From Rhynochetos jubatus (Eukaryota; Chordata; Aves; Eurypygiformes; Rhynochetidae): a stretch of 64,000 bases of DNA. The notes beneath the pieces are model-generated. The model was not told where the DNA came from. It worked only from the letters and a program-made list of their open reading frames with translations, and ran no database searches. Location of the stretch: NCBI GenBank assembly GCA_027574665.1, contig CM050666.1, positions 3,162,001 to 3,226,000 on the forward strand. Reading direction: 5' to 3'. Below, piece by piece: positions 20,246 through 32,200 of the stretch. The translations under genes were made by a program, and so were the position numbers. The stretch's first letter is position 1, and the number at the start of each line of letters is the position of its first letter.

Positions 20246-23200
20246 GTAAGGGCCCGCCGACCCCCACCCCTCATATCCAGCCCCCCCCCCTCCCCCCCGG
20301 GCCGCGCCGGGCTCCCCCGCGGCGCTGCGGTGCGCCCGAGTGAGGCTGCGCGCTCTGCAGGTGGGTCCGGCACAGCCAAACCTTCCTGCACGTAGAGCCC
20401 GCGGGGGCCCGGACCCGACCGTGGCCCCCCCGGTACCCACCCGGCCCGGCCGAGGCCCCACAGCATCCTCCCGGCCCGGCCGCATCTCCCCCCGGGATCC
20501 GACCGCCCCGGCCCGGCCGCATCGCTTCCATGTGCTGCATCCCCCGGCCCGGCCCACATCCCTGCTCTGGGCTGTATCCCCCAGCCCAGCCGCATCCCTG
20601 CTCTGGGCTGCATCCCCCGGCCCGGCCACATCTCTGCTCTGGGCTGTATCCCCCAGCCCAGCTGCATCTCTGCTCTGGGCTGTATCCTCCGGCCCCATCC
20701 CTGCTCTGGGCTGTATCCCCCGGCCCGGCCCCATCCCTGCTCTGGGCTGTATCCCCTGGCCCGGCCACATCTCTGCTCTGGGCTGTATCCTCCGGCCCCA
20801 TCCCTGCTCTGGGCTGTATCCCCCGGCCCGGCCCCATCCCTGCTCTGGGCTGCATTCCCCGGCCCGGCCGCATCTCTGCTCTGGGCTGTATCCCCCCGGC
20901 CCACATCCCTGCTCTGGGCTGTATCCCCCGGCCCTGCTGCATCCCTTCCATGTGCTGCATCCCCCGGCCCGGCCCCATCCCTGCTCTGGGCTGTATCCCC
21001 CTGGCCCACATCTCTGCTCTGGGCTGTATCCCCTGGCCTGGCCCCATCTGGCTGTGTCCCCCAGCCCTGCTGCATCCCTTCCGTGTGCTGCATCCCCCCA
21101 GCCCGGCCCACATCCCTGCTCTGGGCTGTATCCCCCTGGCCCACCTGCATCCCTGCTCTGGGCTGTATCCTCCAGCCCGGCCGCATCTCTGCTCTGGGCT
21201 GTATCCCCCTGGCCCACCTGCATCCCTCCCCCAGGTTGCATCCCCCCAGCTTGCCTGAGTCCCTTCCATGGGCTTCCGCTTTGGCCGGGCTGCATCCCTT
21301 CCACCGGACAGCTTCCCTTTGGCCTGGCCGCATCCCTTCCGTGGGCACCCCCATCGTGCTGCATCCCCTCCAGCCCCCCTGCATCCCTTCCACACGGCAG
21401 CATGCCCCCACCCTGGCTGCATCCATCCATTCTCCAGCCGGGCTCCAGCCCCTCTCCGGGGGGCAGGCCAACATCCTCACCCTCGTTCCTCCCCCACGGT
21501 GATGCCCAAGCCCTGTAGCCTTCCCCAGCAGCGGGGTGGGAAGGGGAGGCTTTGGCATCCGTGGCCTTGGTGCTGCTGGGGGGCAAAGGCAGCAAGGCCG
21601 TGCCAAGGGGAGCACCAGCTGGATTTATTTATGTTTCATAGGTGGGAAAAATACACATAAGGAAAAGCTGCCGAGCGGGGGCCTGTCTTGTAGCCCCATT
21701 GGAAGAGTTTCCCCTTGGATTGTGCTGGGACCCGGCTGGGGATGGATTTGGGGTTCACGAGGAGGTTGGCAGGCGTGGGCAGGGAAGGTCTGGGCAGGGT
21801 GGGGTGCCTGCGGGTAAGCGGGACCTGGGGCCGGTGGCAGAGTGGGGAGAAGCGTGGCCTCGACAGTGCCGTGACCCCGGGGAGATGCCGTTGGGGCTGG
21901 GGCAGTGTGGAGGTGGCTGATGCGGAGCTGGGGCTGTGAGTGGGGGGATTTCGGAGCCCTGCGCCGCTCAGGCCTTTTGGCTGGTGCTTCCTAACCTGGC
22001 TGCCCTCACCAAGAGCCCAAGCGTGGTGGCACGGTGGTTCCTGTGCTCGGCTGCACAGGGCCCTGCTGGGAGTCTCAGGTAGCCCCTCTGCAGGGTGGCT
22101 TTTGGCTCTGGACCATGCCCGAAATGTCCCATCCTGCTGTTTTGGACCACAAGTGGCCCCAGAGCAACCTCGGGAGAAGAACAGGGAAGTGGGGCTGAAG
22201 CAGCAGTGGTTTTGGGGTGTGCAGGAGACTTCGCGGCGTGTAGGCAGGTTCCAAGACCCCCCAGAAGAGCTGATGCCTGGAGGTGCAGGATATGGAAGTT
22301 TATCCCACTTGGAGCGATGGCCTCGTTAGGGTCAGCATGGCTGGCGAGTTGCTGCCTCCCTCCCGCAAATGGGATCGAGGGGAGCCAAAAAGTGTGGTGA
22401 AGCCATCCAGGTGGGATGCCCCTTCCCAGCATCCCGCGACAGCGCACGGGCAAAGCAGCATCTTGGTGTCGCTGGGGCAGCTCAGCCTGGTCCGGACGGG
22501 GGGTTTGGAGGTGCCTGAGGGGTGGCCGCCCTGCAAATCCTGGGTGCTCACAGGGAAGCACCTCTCCAGCCCCTATGGATCATGCTGGTGGAGCCCTGGC
22601 ATTGCTTTCCTGACAACCCCCAACCCTGGGTGCCTGCCACGTGTCTCAGCCGTGGGCATCCATGCCAACACTCATCCGTTGCTGTTCAGCACAGCAACGA
22701 TCCCCGGGCGCGGAGTGACAACGGGTGAATCCGGGGCCAGGTTCCCGGTGCCGGCACATCGGTGTGGGTCTGGACCCGCTCCCGGTGGTGTTGTCCTGCG
22801 TCGCTGCCGGCGTAAACAGGAGCTGAGCTTGGCCCTGAGTCCCTGCTACCACTGCCGCGTCCCAAGGACGTGACGCAGACACAGAGGCCCCGCTCGGCAC
22901 TTCTTCCCTTCCCATCTGACGGCGGCAGAGCCGGGCCAGGCACCAGCACGGTGAAGGGGATGGCGGCCGGGGACGGGTGGGGTGGGAGGGCATCTCACCC
23001 TCAGCACCCAGGGAGATTTTGCACACCCCTCGCTTCAGTGCGAGGCTGGAATAAAACAGGTGAATCTGCATTTTTTGGTTAATCCTCATACACTAATTCC
23101 TGATTTTGCCCAATTAATACAAGTTTTCCCATTCTTTTTTCAAACTGCACGTTTAAGGGGCCCCATCCCTTGTGTGCCGTGGTTGTGTGGGGGGCTGGTA

Positions 23201-26200
23201 GCAGCATCCCGCGCTGCAGCATCCTTCCTTTGGGGTGGGTACCACTGTACGCAGCCCAGCTTTGGCGGCAGTCCTCGGGGCTGGGAGGCTTCTAGGTCTT
23301 GCTTGCACACTGGGAGAGGATCCAGTGGAAACCAGGGCAGCGACCGGGACCAAAATGCCGACCAGCACTGCCCAGGGTGGGACCTGGGGCCTGTTTGCTC
23401 CCTACAGGGTGCAGCAGGTCTGAGCATCATCGGGGCAGGAATGTGGGAGCCGAGCGGCCGCCCCTGTTAGCCCTGGCTGGTCCTGACTGGGCAGTGGGGC
23501 TTTATTCCCCCTTTGAGCATGGAAGTTGGGCTTTGCATCTCTAAATTTGGGTTTTGGGGTGTAAATTCAGAAGAGGGTTGCTGCTACCCACCTGTTCCCC
23601 AGAGCTCTGGGGACAGAACGGGGTAAAGGGGAGAAGGAAAAGTCTCTCGGTGCCGGGTGATTTTTCTGGCTGTCCTGTGGCGTGTTCTCTGTGGAGTCAA
23701 ACCCCCTCCCCATTTCAAAGCGTGGGTCAGGGCTCCCAGAAAACAGTGAGTGGCTGCAAGGATGACCCCCGGATTGGTGGTTCCCCCTCCCTGGGATGCA
23801 GTGTGCTCCCACTGGGAAGAGGGAGCCCTTGCGGGATGCTTTTGGCTGCTGCACGAACACAAGGGTGAGGATGGGAAGAGGCACCTGGGGAAGAGCTGTG
23901 GCCATTTCCAACCTTGCACGGGCCATGGTCACAGGAGATGCTGCCTCAACACCAAGATATTCCTTGCCTGAAGGTGTGGATTCTCTGGTGTCTAATACCA
24001 TGGGTGAGCACAGCACACATCCCTGGGCTGAGCCCTCCCGGCGAACCAGGCATCTCCAGGGTGCTGGGCTGAGCCATTTCACCCCCTGTACTCCTGGAGA
24101 CAGCCCCAGGGACCATTTAACAGCGCTTGAAATAAATGATGTGCAGAGCCGGAGTCTAGCAGGGCATTTAAGGAGCCCTGAGAGGGAAAATACAACCATG
24201 GCGAGGTATTCCCCAGCCCGAGTGGGCTCCAGGTGTCTCTGGAATAACAAGCCCCTGGGTAGGAGCCGAGGAAGAGTTGCTTTGGTTGCCGACTATGTGC
24301 CCGTGGGAAAGCATCCTCTACGGCGCACCGCTGTGCCGGAAATATTTGGAGGTACAGAGCAACCTCTCCGCTTCATGGCATCCAACCCAGGCATGTGCCG
24401 ATCCCACCATGCCAAGTGGGATGGGCATCCCGGTAGGGGCGTGCTCCCTGTTGACAGCTCGCCGGGTGCCAGTGGCACATGGCCCAGCCTGTATGAGGTT
24501 AATTAAGTTTCACCTCGTGCTCCCGCAGATGGATTTTCCGCCACCTCTCCCCGGTCTCCAGGCAGGGCTGGGTGCCGTCTCCAGCCCGGCTGACGTCAGG
24601 GTGCTGCCACCCTCCCGCTCCTTGGAGACCGGCTGCTTCGCTTCTCGCGCCCCGTGCCTGCTCGTGTGCTGGGTTTCGGGGCGAGCGCTTGCCAAGGGGA
24701 AGTCCTGCTCGGGGTGACGGGAGGAGGCTGGAAATCCCCGTTGGGGTCCAGAGGGGAGAGAAGGGGCAGGGTCTGCATGGGGGCTCTAGCCATGGGTGAC
24801 CCCAGCCCCTTGCCTTCCTGGGGTCACCCAAGGTCCCGGGGGAGTGATGTGAAGTAGTGACATCCCTCCTCTGCCTGCACCCAGCCCCGCGGGGCAGCAG
24901 GGACCTGCCGGGTCTTGGTTTTCAGCAGAAGGTCTCTGCCTTAGGGAGGAGATGGGGGGGACCCAGGAGCCACCAGCCCCTCACTGTGGCCAAGGGGAAG
25001 GGGCTGCTCGTGGCTTTACCCCCTTTTGTTGGAGCAGAGCTTACTCTGCTCACTTACTCACTTACTGCCTCGCAGAGCTGGGGGTGGGGGGAGAGGTGCT
25101 TGAAAGGGTGCAAAAACTGAGCCTCAGCTCCAGAGGAAGGTTTATAGACCGCCCTGCAGCCCCAGCCCCCCTGGCAGCATCCCCGGTTGGACTGGCAGCC
25201 AGCGAGCACCCTCCTTGCTGCCGGGACTCCGGCCCCTCTGCCTGCAAGGGCACAGCACCCCAGGGTGTCCCCCAGCCATTTCGCAGATGGGTAAACTGAG
25301 GCACGGAAAAGCTGAGGGAAGGAGGGAGGAGCACAAGGCAGGACCTGGCCTGGGCAGCAGAGCAGCATTTAGCACCTTTGCAAAGCCTCCATCCCGCGCA
25401 GGGGGGGCTGAGCAGCGTCTCGGGGTGAGCGAGAGCAGCTCCGCAGCCCTGGGACGGGGCTTTCCCCGGGGCACGGGGCTGTCTCGGTCGCTTCCCTTGC
25501 CAGCCCTGCTGGTGAGGTTCTCAGCCAAACAACAACTGCTTCTGGACTCCTGGGCTTGTTTCCCCCCAGCCTGAGCAGACCCACGGGCCAGAGCATCAGC
25601 CCACACCTGCGACATGGGGTCCCATCTGGGTCCTGGTTTGCTCTAACAATGGTCCCTCTGGTGTCTCGAGGGCTGGGTGGGGTGAATTTCCCACACCTGG
25701 AGCCTGGAAATTAAAATACTCCATTTCCCCCATCTTTGCCCTTTTCCCAGCACCTCTCTGCGTGGTGGTGGAGGCTGCCCCATCCCTGGCTCTGTCCCCA
25801 TTCCAGGACCCTGATTTTGGCCCTGTAGAGGCTGTTGTGGCTCTGGCATCCCCTTTGGTTCCCCCTGGCCTTGGGGGGGGGGAAGCGTGGGAACTGATGG
25901 GGTGCAGGAACTGGTGGGAATGGAGTCAAGTCTTTTAGGAGGGTTTTTGCTGTGGTTTTACGTGAGAAGGGTTTTTGGGGGGGGGAGGAGGGGCTGCCCC
26001 TGTGCGCTCAAAGTGTCTGTTGCTATTTCCCCTCCAAGAGCTTGGGGTGTGTTTATGATGTGTGGTCAGGCCTGACCCAGAAACCTTCTGATGATCTGTG
26101 TGAGGAGAGTGTTTTCTCTTAAAAATCAGACCTGGGAACCTGTCAGGGCGCTGCTGAGCCCAGCCAGCCCTGTGGGGCTCCCTGTGGCCCCCCCGGCTGT

Positions 26201-29200
26201 TCACTTTGCTGTCCCCAGCTCTGGTTTGGGTATTAACTTTCAGTAATTAATCTCTGTGGCATTCACCAGGTAGAGAGAAGCCACCTGCTTGGGGTGTCCG
26301 GCTCCTGGCAGAGCTGTCATATCCCCCCCTGCCCCGGGTCATGCTGGTGGGACATCGCAGTGGGGACTCGCTGTTTGCAAGGGGTGGGGTCCACCAGCAT
26401 CTCCCATGCCTGTGCTGCCTGCTGCCCCCCAGGGATCAAGGAGAAGGTTGGGTTTGCCTGTTTTGTGCCTCTCTGGGTGCACCCAGCTTACCCCAATCAT
26501 GATGGGTGGGCACAGAGGGGCTGATTTCCCCCCTTCTGCTCCCATGCATCACATCATTGGCTCAAACCCCATGGCCCCCGCCGCTGGGTACCACCAAGGG
26601 AAGGGGTGGGGAAGCTCTCCCAAACCCCACGATGCTGCGACAGGGCTTCTTCCCTCGTCTCCATTCCAAACCATCGTGTACTTTGCTCGTCTATTTTCGG
26701 GGAGTGGGCAGGGGCAGCACCACTGAGGGCTGCCGGCGGCAGGGAATCACCCAGCTGGAAAAGCGGGAGCAGGAATTCCCAGCAGGTTTCCAGCGAGTCG
26801 GGCTCTGCTCTATATTTGTGAGAAAGGAGGCCAGTCGCTCGGCATCTTTATTTTGGGAGCTGTCAGGCTGCGGTTGCTAACGCGGCATCTTTGGCCTCGT
26901 GGTGGGAGGACTGGGAGGGAGGGGATGGTTGGCGGGAGGGAGGGGGCCATGGCCAAGCAAAGAGGGGTCTATAGCTCCGTTTGTGGCGATGAGCAGTGAG
27001 AGGAAGCGGGGCTGGGGGCGAGGGGACGAGGAGCAAACACCCACGTCCCAGCCTTGGCACCGAGTGATGCTGCAGCTGCTCTGTGTGGGGAGCGTTCAGG
27101 GGGGGTCCCTTTGCACTGAGCCTGGGTGTAAGGGAGGGGAGCGCATCCTCTGGGGGCTGGTGTTTGTGTCCCCTGTCCTCTCCTCACCCACTCACTGTGG
27201 GGTCTGTGGAGTGGTGGGGGTGAGCTCTGTCCACCCCCCAAGCAAGACCCCAGAGCTGGAGCACGTAGAGTTTATAAAGGAGCTGAGAAAGGGCTTTTTT
27301 GGGGGGGAGATGCCCCCCTTGGACACCCAGCTTGATGCCAAAGGCAATCTTGGCAGCAGGTAACAGGGGATGTTTTGAGAGCAGGAGGGGCTGTGCGTGC
27401 CCTGGGGATGGGGCAGAGGGAGGGCAGAGCCCATGCTGCCTGCGGTCACCACTTCCCGTGCCCCCCAGCTGCCGTGGGGTGGGTGGGGGGTCATGGCAGA
27501 GGGTCCCACAGGGTTTTTGCCTTTCTCTTCCAGAGCAAGCTGGTGAAGTACTTCAGCCGGCAGCTGTCCTGCAAGAGGAAGGTGGCCTTGCAGGAGCGCA
27601 ACGCCAAGCTGGAGGGCTTCCCCCAGCTCCTGCACTGGTTCCGCATCGTGGACATCCGCAAAGAGGTGATGGAGGTAAGGGCTGGGCATCGTCCACACCG
27701 GAGCGGGAAGTGCCCACTGCGGGCTTGGGTGCTGAACCTCTCGGGTAGTGGTTTTCCCAAGGGTTCCTGGAATCCTTGAGCAAAACTAGGCAAGGGAACA
27801 GTTTTGTTCTGAGATGGAGAGCGGCTTGAAGCCATGTGTTTGGGCCCTGGGGTGGGTGGGCTGGAGGGGATGGTGCTGGCGGTGGGGGACAGGGTGGGAG
27901 ACCAGAGTAGAGGGGACCAGGTTGTTTATCCACATGGAAAGATGCTGGAAGCCTGTGGTGGGACGTGCTGGCCAGGGTCACCCCACAGCTCTTCTCCACC
28001 CACCAGTGGGCACACCCCACCACAGTTCCCAGTGAGGGACATAGGTGCCTGGGGAACCTTACGGATGCTGTCCCCCTGGAGTGGGGGTCCCCCGCGTCCC
28101 TGTCAGCGTGGTGTGTCATGTCGCAGCATCTCTCTGCACGTCCTGGGCTCCTGCTGGCCATGGGTGCAGTGAGGGGGTGGCACTCAATGGTGCCCCGTGA
28201 CAGCTTCCCCCAGGGAAGAGGAAAGCCTGTCCCAAAGCTGCCAGGCTCTGTGTGTGCTCAGGGCAGGGGCAGGTTTTCATGGTGCTGCCAGATGTCCCAG
28301 TGTTGTGTTGGGTCTGGATGTGCCTGAGATCTTGCAAAAACTTGAGCTCAGGCTGTTTTCAGCTATGCCCTCTGGGTTTTCATGTGGGTTGGGAAGGAAA
28401 ACTAATCTTTTTGGGTCTGTGACCCAGGAGGGAACAGCTTCTCATCTGTGTACGCCGAGGTGCTGGTTTGGAGGATGCTCTGGGATGGTTTATTCATCCC
28501 TCCTCACTCCCTGCAGGAAATCGCCCCCGGGCAGCTGAGCCTGGAGGAGCTGCTGGACATGACCGACGACCAGGTCTGTGCGACCGTGGAGAAATTTGGG
28601 GCCAACAGCGAGGAGTGTGCCCGCCTGAACGCCTCCCTCTCCTGCCTCCGCAGCGTCCACAAGTCTGGTGAGTTGGGCACACTCGTACCTGCTGGCCGGG
28701 TCCCTCGAGTCAGTCGGGGTGAGTGGCACTGTCCCGCTGTGGTGACACCGGGGGCACGGCTTTAATGCGTCCGAGGTGTTGGCAGAGTCTTCTCCATGGG
28801 TTGGGGGGAATGGCTGGGTGTCCCTGCTGCCCGCAGGCGACATCCGCGCTCCCATGCATCCCTATGGTTCAGGAGCGCATCCCTTTTCTGGGAAGCGATG
28901 AGTTGTTAGTTCTCTGCAGGGGGGGTGCAGCGTTTCCTATGGGGTCCCCTGCCCCCTCTTGCTTGCGGGAGCACGGCCAGCACACTCAGGACAAGCCCCT
29001 GCCGCTCAGCATCACTTCCCAGCTGGCTGCAGCGCTACCCCCCTGTGCCCAACCCCTTTCCCAGCACGTGCACGAGCCCTGCTTCCCCTTCCTGCGGGGT
29101 GGGTGCCCGCCGGGTGCGGGTAGGTGCTGGGGTGCCGGGCCGGAGCCCCCGGGGGGTGGCAGCAGAGCTCTGCGCTGCAGAGGCGGCTGCACAGGCAGGA

Positions 29201-32200
29201 GCTGCTGCGGCTCCGGGTTCGAGCAGAGCAGGGCTGGGGGCTGCCGCACCGCTTGGGGAGGGGTGAACAGTGCGGTGGGGGGGCTGTGCAGGATCCGGCT
29301 CCCCTGGAACCCTGTCCCAGGCCAGCCGAGCCGTGCTGGGTGACGCTGTCCAGGGACCGAGCGCTCCCTTCCCGTGGCTGCTGTTGGCAGGGTCTGGGAG
29401 GGTTGGGGGGCTCTTCTCTACCTGTATGCCCCCCCGGACAGGCCCAGCCTTGCCTCCCCACGTGTGATGGGACCGTATCTGCCGGCATGGCTCTTCCCTG
29501 CGGAGAAGGGAAGCACTGCCAACACGGGGGGCTGCCTGTGGGGTCTGTATGGGCAGCAGCAAGGTGTGTGTGGGGACATTCCCTTTCAGAGCAGCTGGTG
29601 GGGAGTGGTGGAACCTCATTCCTCAGTTTAAAGCATCCACTGTCCCGTTCCCTTCCTGGTTCTAGCCTGGGGTGATGGTAGTGCGCTGGTTAGCTGAGGT
29701 CCCTGCTGGGAGCACTGGCCTGGCAGGACCCTTCTGTAGGAGCACTCCAGTGCTTCAAGACCCGTGGGGTTTGGGGCCTTGGACCCCTCTGCCTGGCTCC
29801 TGTCCCCTTTCGGGCACCTCCTGCAGTGTGGCTGCGTCCCAGGGGCTGGGGTGTATGGAGTATCAGTGTTGCTGTGATGTAGCTGCTGAGTTTTTGGCTG
29901 GGCTTTGCAGGTCCAGAGCAGCCCCTGGGGACAGGAAGGAACAGGGCTGGCAGTGAGGACGGTGATGTGGCTTCACCTTGGTGAAGGGTGAAGGCTTCAC
30001 CTTTTGGGGACCGGCAGTGTCCCAGTGTTACTACGGCTTGACCCACATCCCAGGCAGGGGGTCCCAGCCCCCTGCCCTGGAGGGGTCTTGGCCCCATCCA
30101 CCTGCTGTGGTTGCCATGGGCTGCCAGCGTGGCGTGGAATGGCGTGGCACAGCGTGGTGGCCTGTGCTGGTGGACGGCGGCAGAGGGCCCCCGCCACTGC
30201 ATGCTGCTGCCCGGCTGGATGCAGCAGCCTGTTCCAGCCCTGTGCCGGAGCAGCGAGGTGAGGATGCCTGAACCCAGCGTGACATTTCCCACAGAGCACG
30301 AGTACCCCTGTGTTCTTTAGCTCCCTAAATCCAGCTCCCACCTCTGCTCCTGCCCTCCTTCCCTTTGGCATTTTCACTAAACCTCTCGGCTATTTGAGGA
30401 AGGGCATCCATGCCTCCCTCAGAGCCCAGGGAAGGCTCTCAGCCTGCTCTTTGTTTAAACACCTTTGACTTTTAAAGCCTGTTGCAAATAAATACTGCTT
30501 TACTCACCGTGCTGGCTCAGCCCAAACCCTGCCTCCCCCCCTCCTGCCCCTCTGCTCTCCTGGCCAAGGGAATTCCTCGGTGTGATCTGTGCTTTGGAAA
30601 ATCCACGTGAGCCTTTGGCTCAGCAGCTGCAGTGAAGATGCTAAAACATCTTCTGCTCCTCCTGTGGTTTCTGGCTGGCAGAAGTTGGGGCAGGGGGGGA
30701 CTGGGGGCTGCAGGATGCTCGTTGCTCGATTTGCTTTCTAGTGGGGCGGGTGATGGGGCTGCCAGCCCTCCCGCTGGGACGTGCCTTGGTGGCCCATTGG
30801 GTCACTGCAGGAGGGAACTCGATGCTACCCAGGCACTGTGTGCTTTGCCTTCCCCAGCGCTCCATTTAACCCCATCCATCATTGCCCTGCTCCCGGGGGG
30901 GCTGCAGGCTGGGCTTTGCAGTGAGGGCTGCCGTTCCGTCCCTCTGGCATTGCAGAGATGCTGCAGTGGCTGTTCCTGCTCTGCCGGGGCCGGAGGCTCA
31001 GGCTCTGCAGTGCAATGATCCCTGGCATTGCTGGCTGGCGTGGGTCGCTGCCATGCCGGCAGCACACTGCCAGAGAAACCCCTGGGCACATCATCCAGTG
31101 GATGGCACAAGCCTTGGGGCAGGCAGCTCCCTGGGCAGCAAAGGAGACCCCATCTCCCTGAATTGCTAGAGGATTTGGGTGCAGAAAGCTCCAGCCGGGT
31201 TGGCAGATGGTCTCCTTGTATCCCGCTCCACACAGCTGCCTGTCTCTTGCCTCTGTGCTGGTGTTTCCCTGCCTCGCAGAGGCTTTGTGTGGTCAAGTGG
31301 CCCCATCTCAGCAATCTCTCTGCATTTTTCCCCCTGGGAGAGTGGGAGCACAGCCCCTGCCCCTCTTCTGCATGTGGGGAGGTGAAAGCGGTGGTACCTT
31401 CGGCCAGGTCGGGGTGAGACACTCGCTACCTGCCCCAGGTTGGGTGGTGGGAGAAGGTCATCCCATCCAGCTGCTCAGGGCTGGGCCTGACATGCACCAT
31501 GATCCGGGCAGCGCGTGTTGGTGGGACGTGGGGATGGGGAATTGGCAGGAGAATGTTTCTGGTACGTTGGCAACATCCCCAGCGCCGTTGGGGACAGCTG
31601 GGACCGAGCAGTGATGGGGCTGTAGTTCTCATCTGGGGTGCACTGGGGTCTGTCCATCCCTCAGCCACATTTCAGTGGATACCTGCTGGCTCCCTGTCTG
31701 GGTGCCTGGCCACCAGCCTTGCCCTGTCTGGGTGCCTGGCCACTAGCCTTGTCCTGTCTACAGGCTCGGGCAGGGAAGGTCTACGCTGGCTTCGAGAGCT
31801 GACCTGGGTCACATAGAGATTGGCAAGCATACATCCCCTCGATGTCCCCTGGGGCTCCACGCGATGCACCACCAACCCTCCGCCGAGGGTTCTCAAAACT
31901 GCAGACCCCGGGAGGGTGTTAGGAAGGATTGCGTGGCCTTGAGGAGCCGGCTGAGCGCTGGGTAGGGGGTTTGAAAAGCACCTCGGGATGGTAGCGATGG
32001 TCTCTTGGAATGCGGTGCTGGGATCTCGGGTCCGTGAGGTTATCGCATCCTTCCAGAAGGAACCCCGGATGTACCACGCTATGACGGATGTGGCTTTTTA
32101 CCCGCGTTTTTATGTCCTTGTAAACCCGGAGACGGTCCTAGTCTGAACATATAATTAACGAACAAGTTGCTACCTCTTTAAAACGTCATGTAATTTCTTT

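Larger units (their letters stand above)
19740..20290 (+). promoter_or_regulatory. KSR2: KSR2 CpG-island promoter and 5' leader
   Basis: This is extremely GC/CpG-rich DNA around KSR2 exon 1, with many CGCG and GCCGC motifs and long uninterrupted G runs at about 19908-19921, 20009-20018 and 20046-20057. No TATA box is seen. A short upstream ORF lies inside. The transcription start cannot be set from sequence alone. Confidence 0.6.

Noticed and set aside
19442-21615. Minus-strand open frames of 717 and 648 codons across KSR2 exon 1
   Set aside because: They traverse two minisatellites and lie antisense to a conserved KSR2 exon. Composition simply mirrors the repeat units, and there is no domain or splice evidence.
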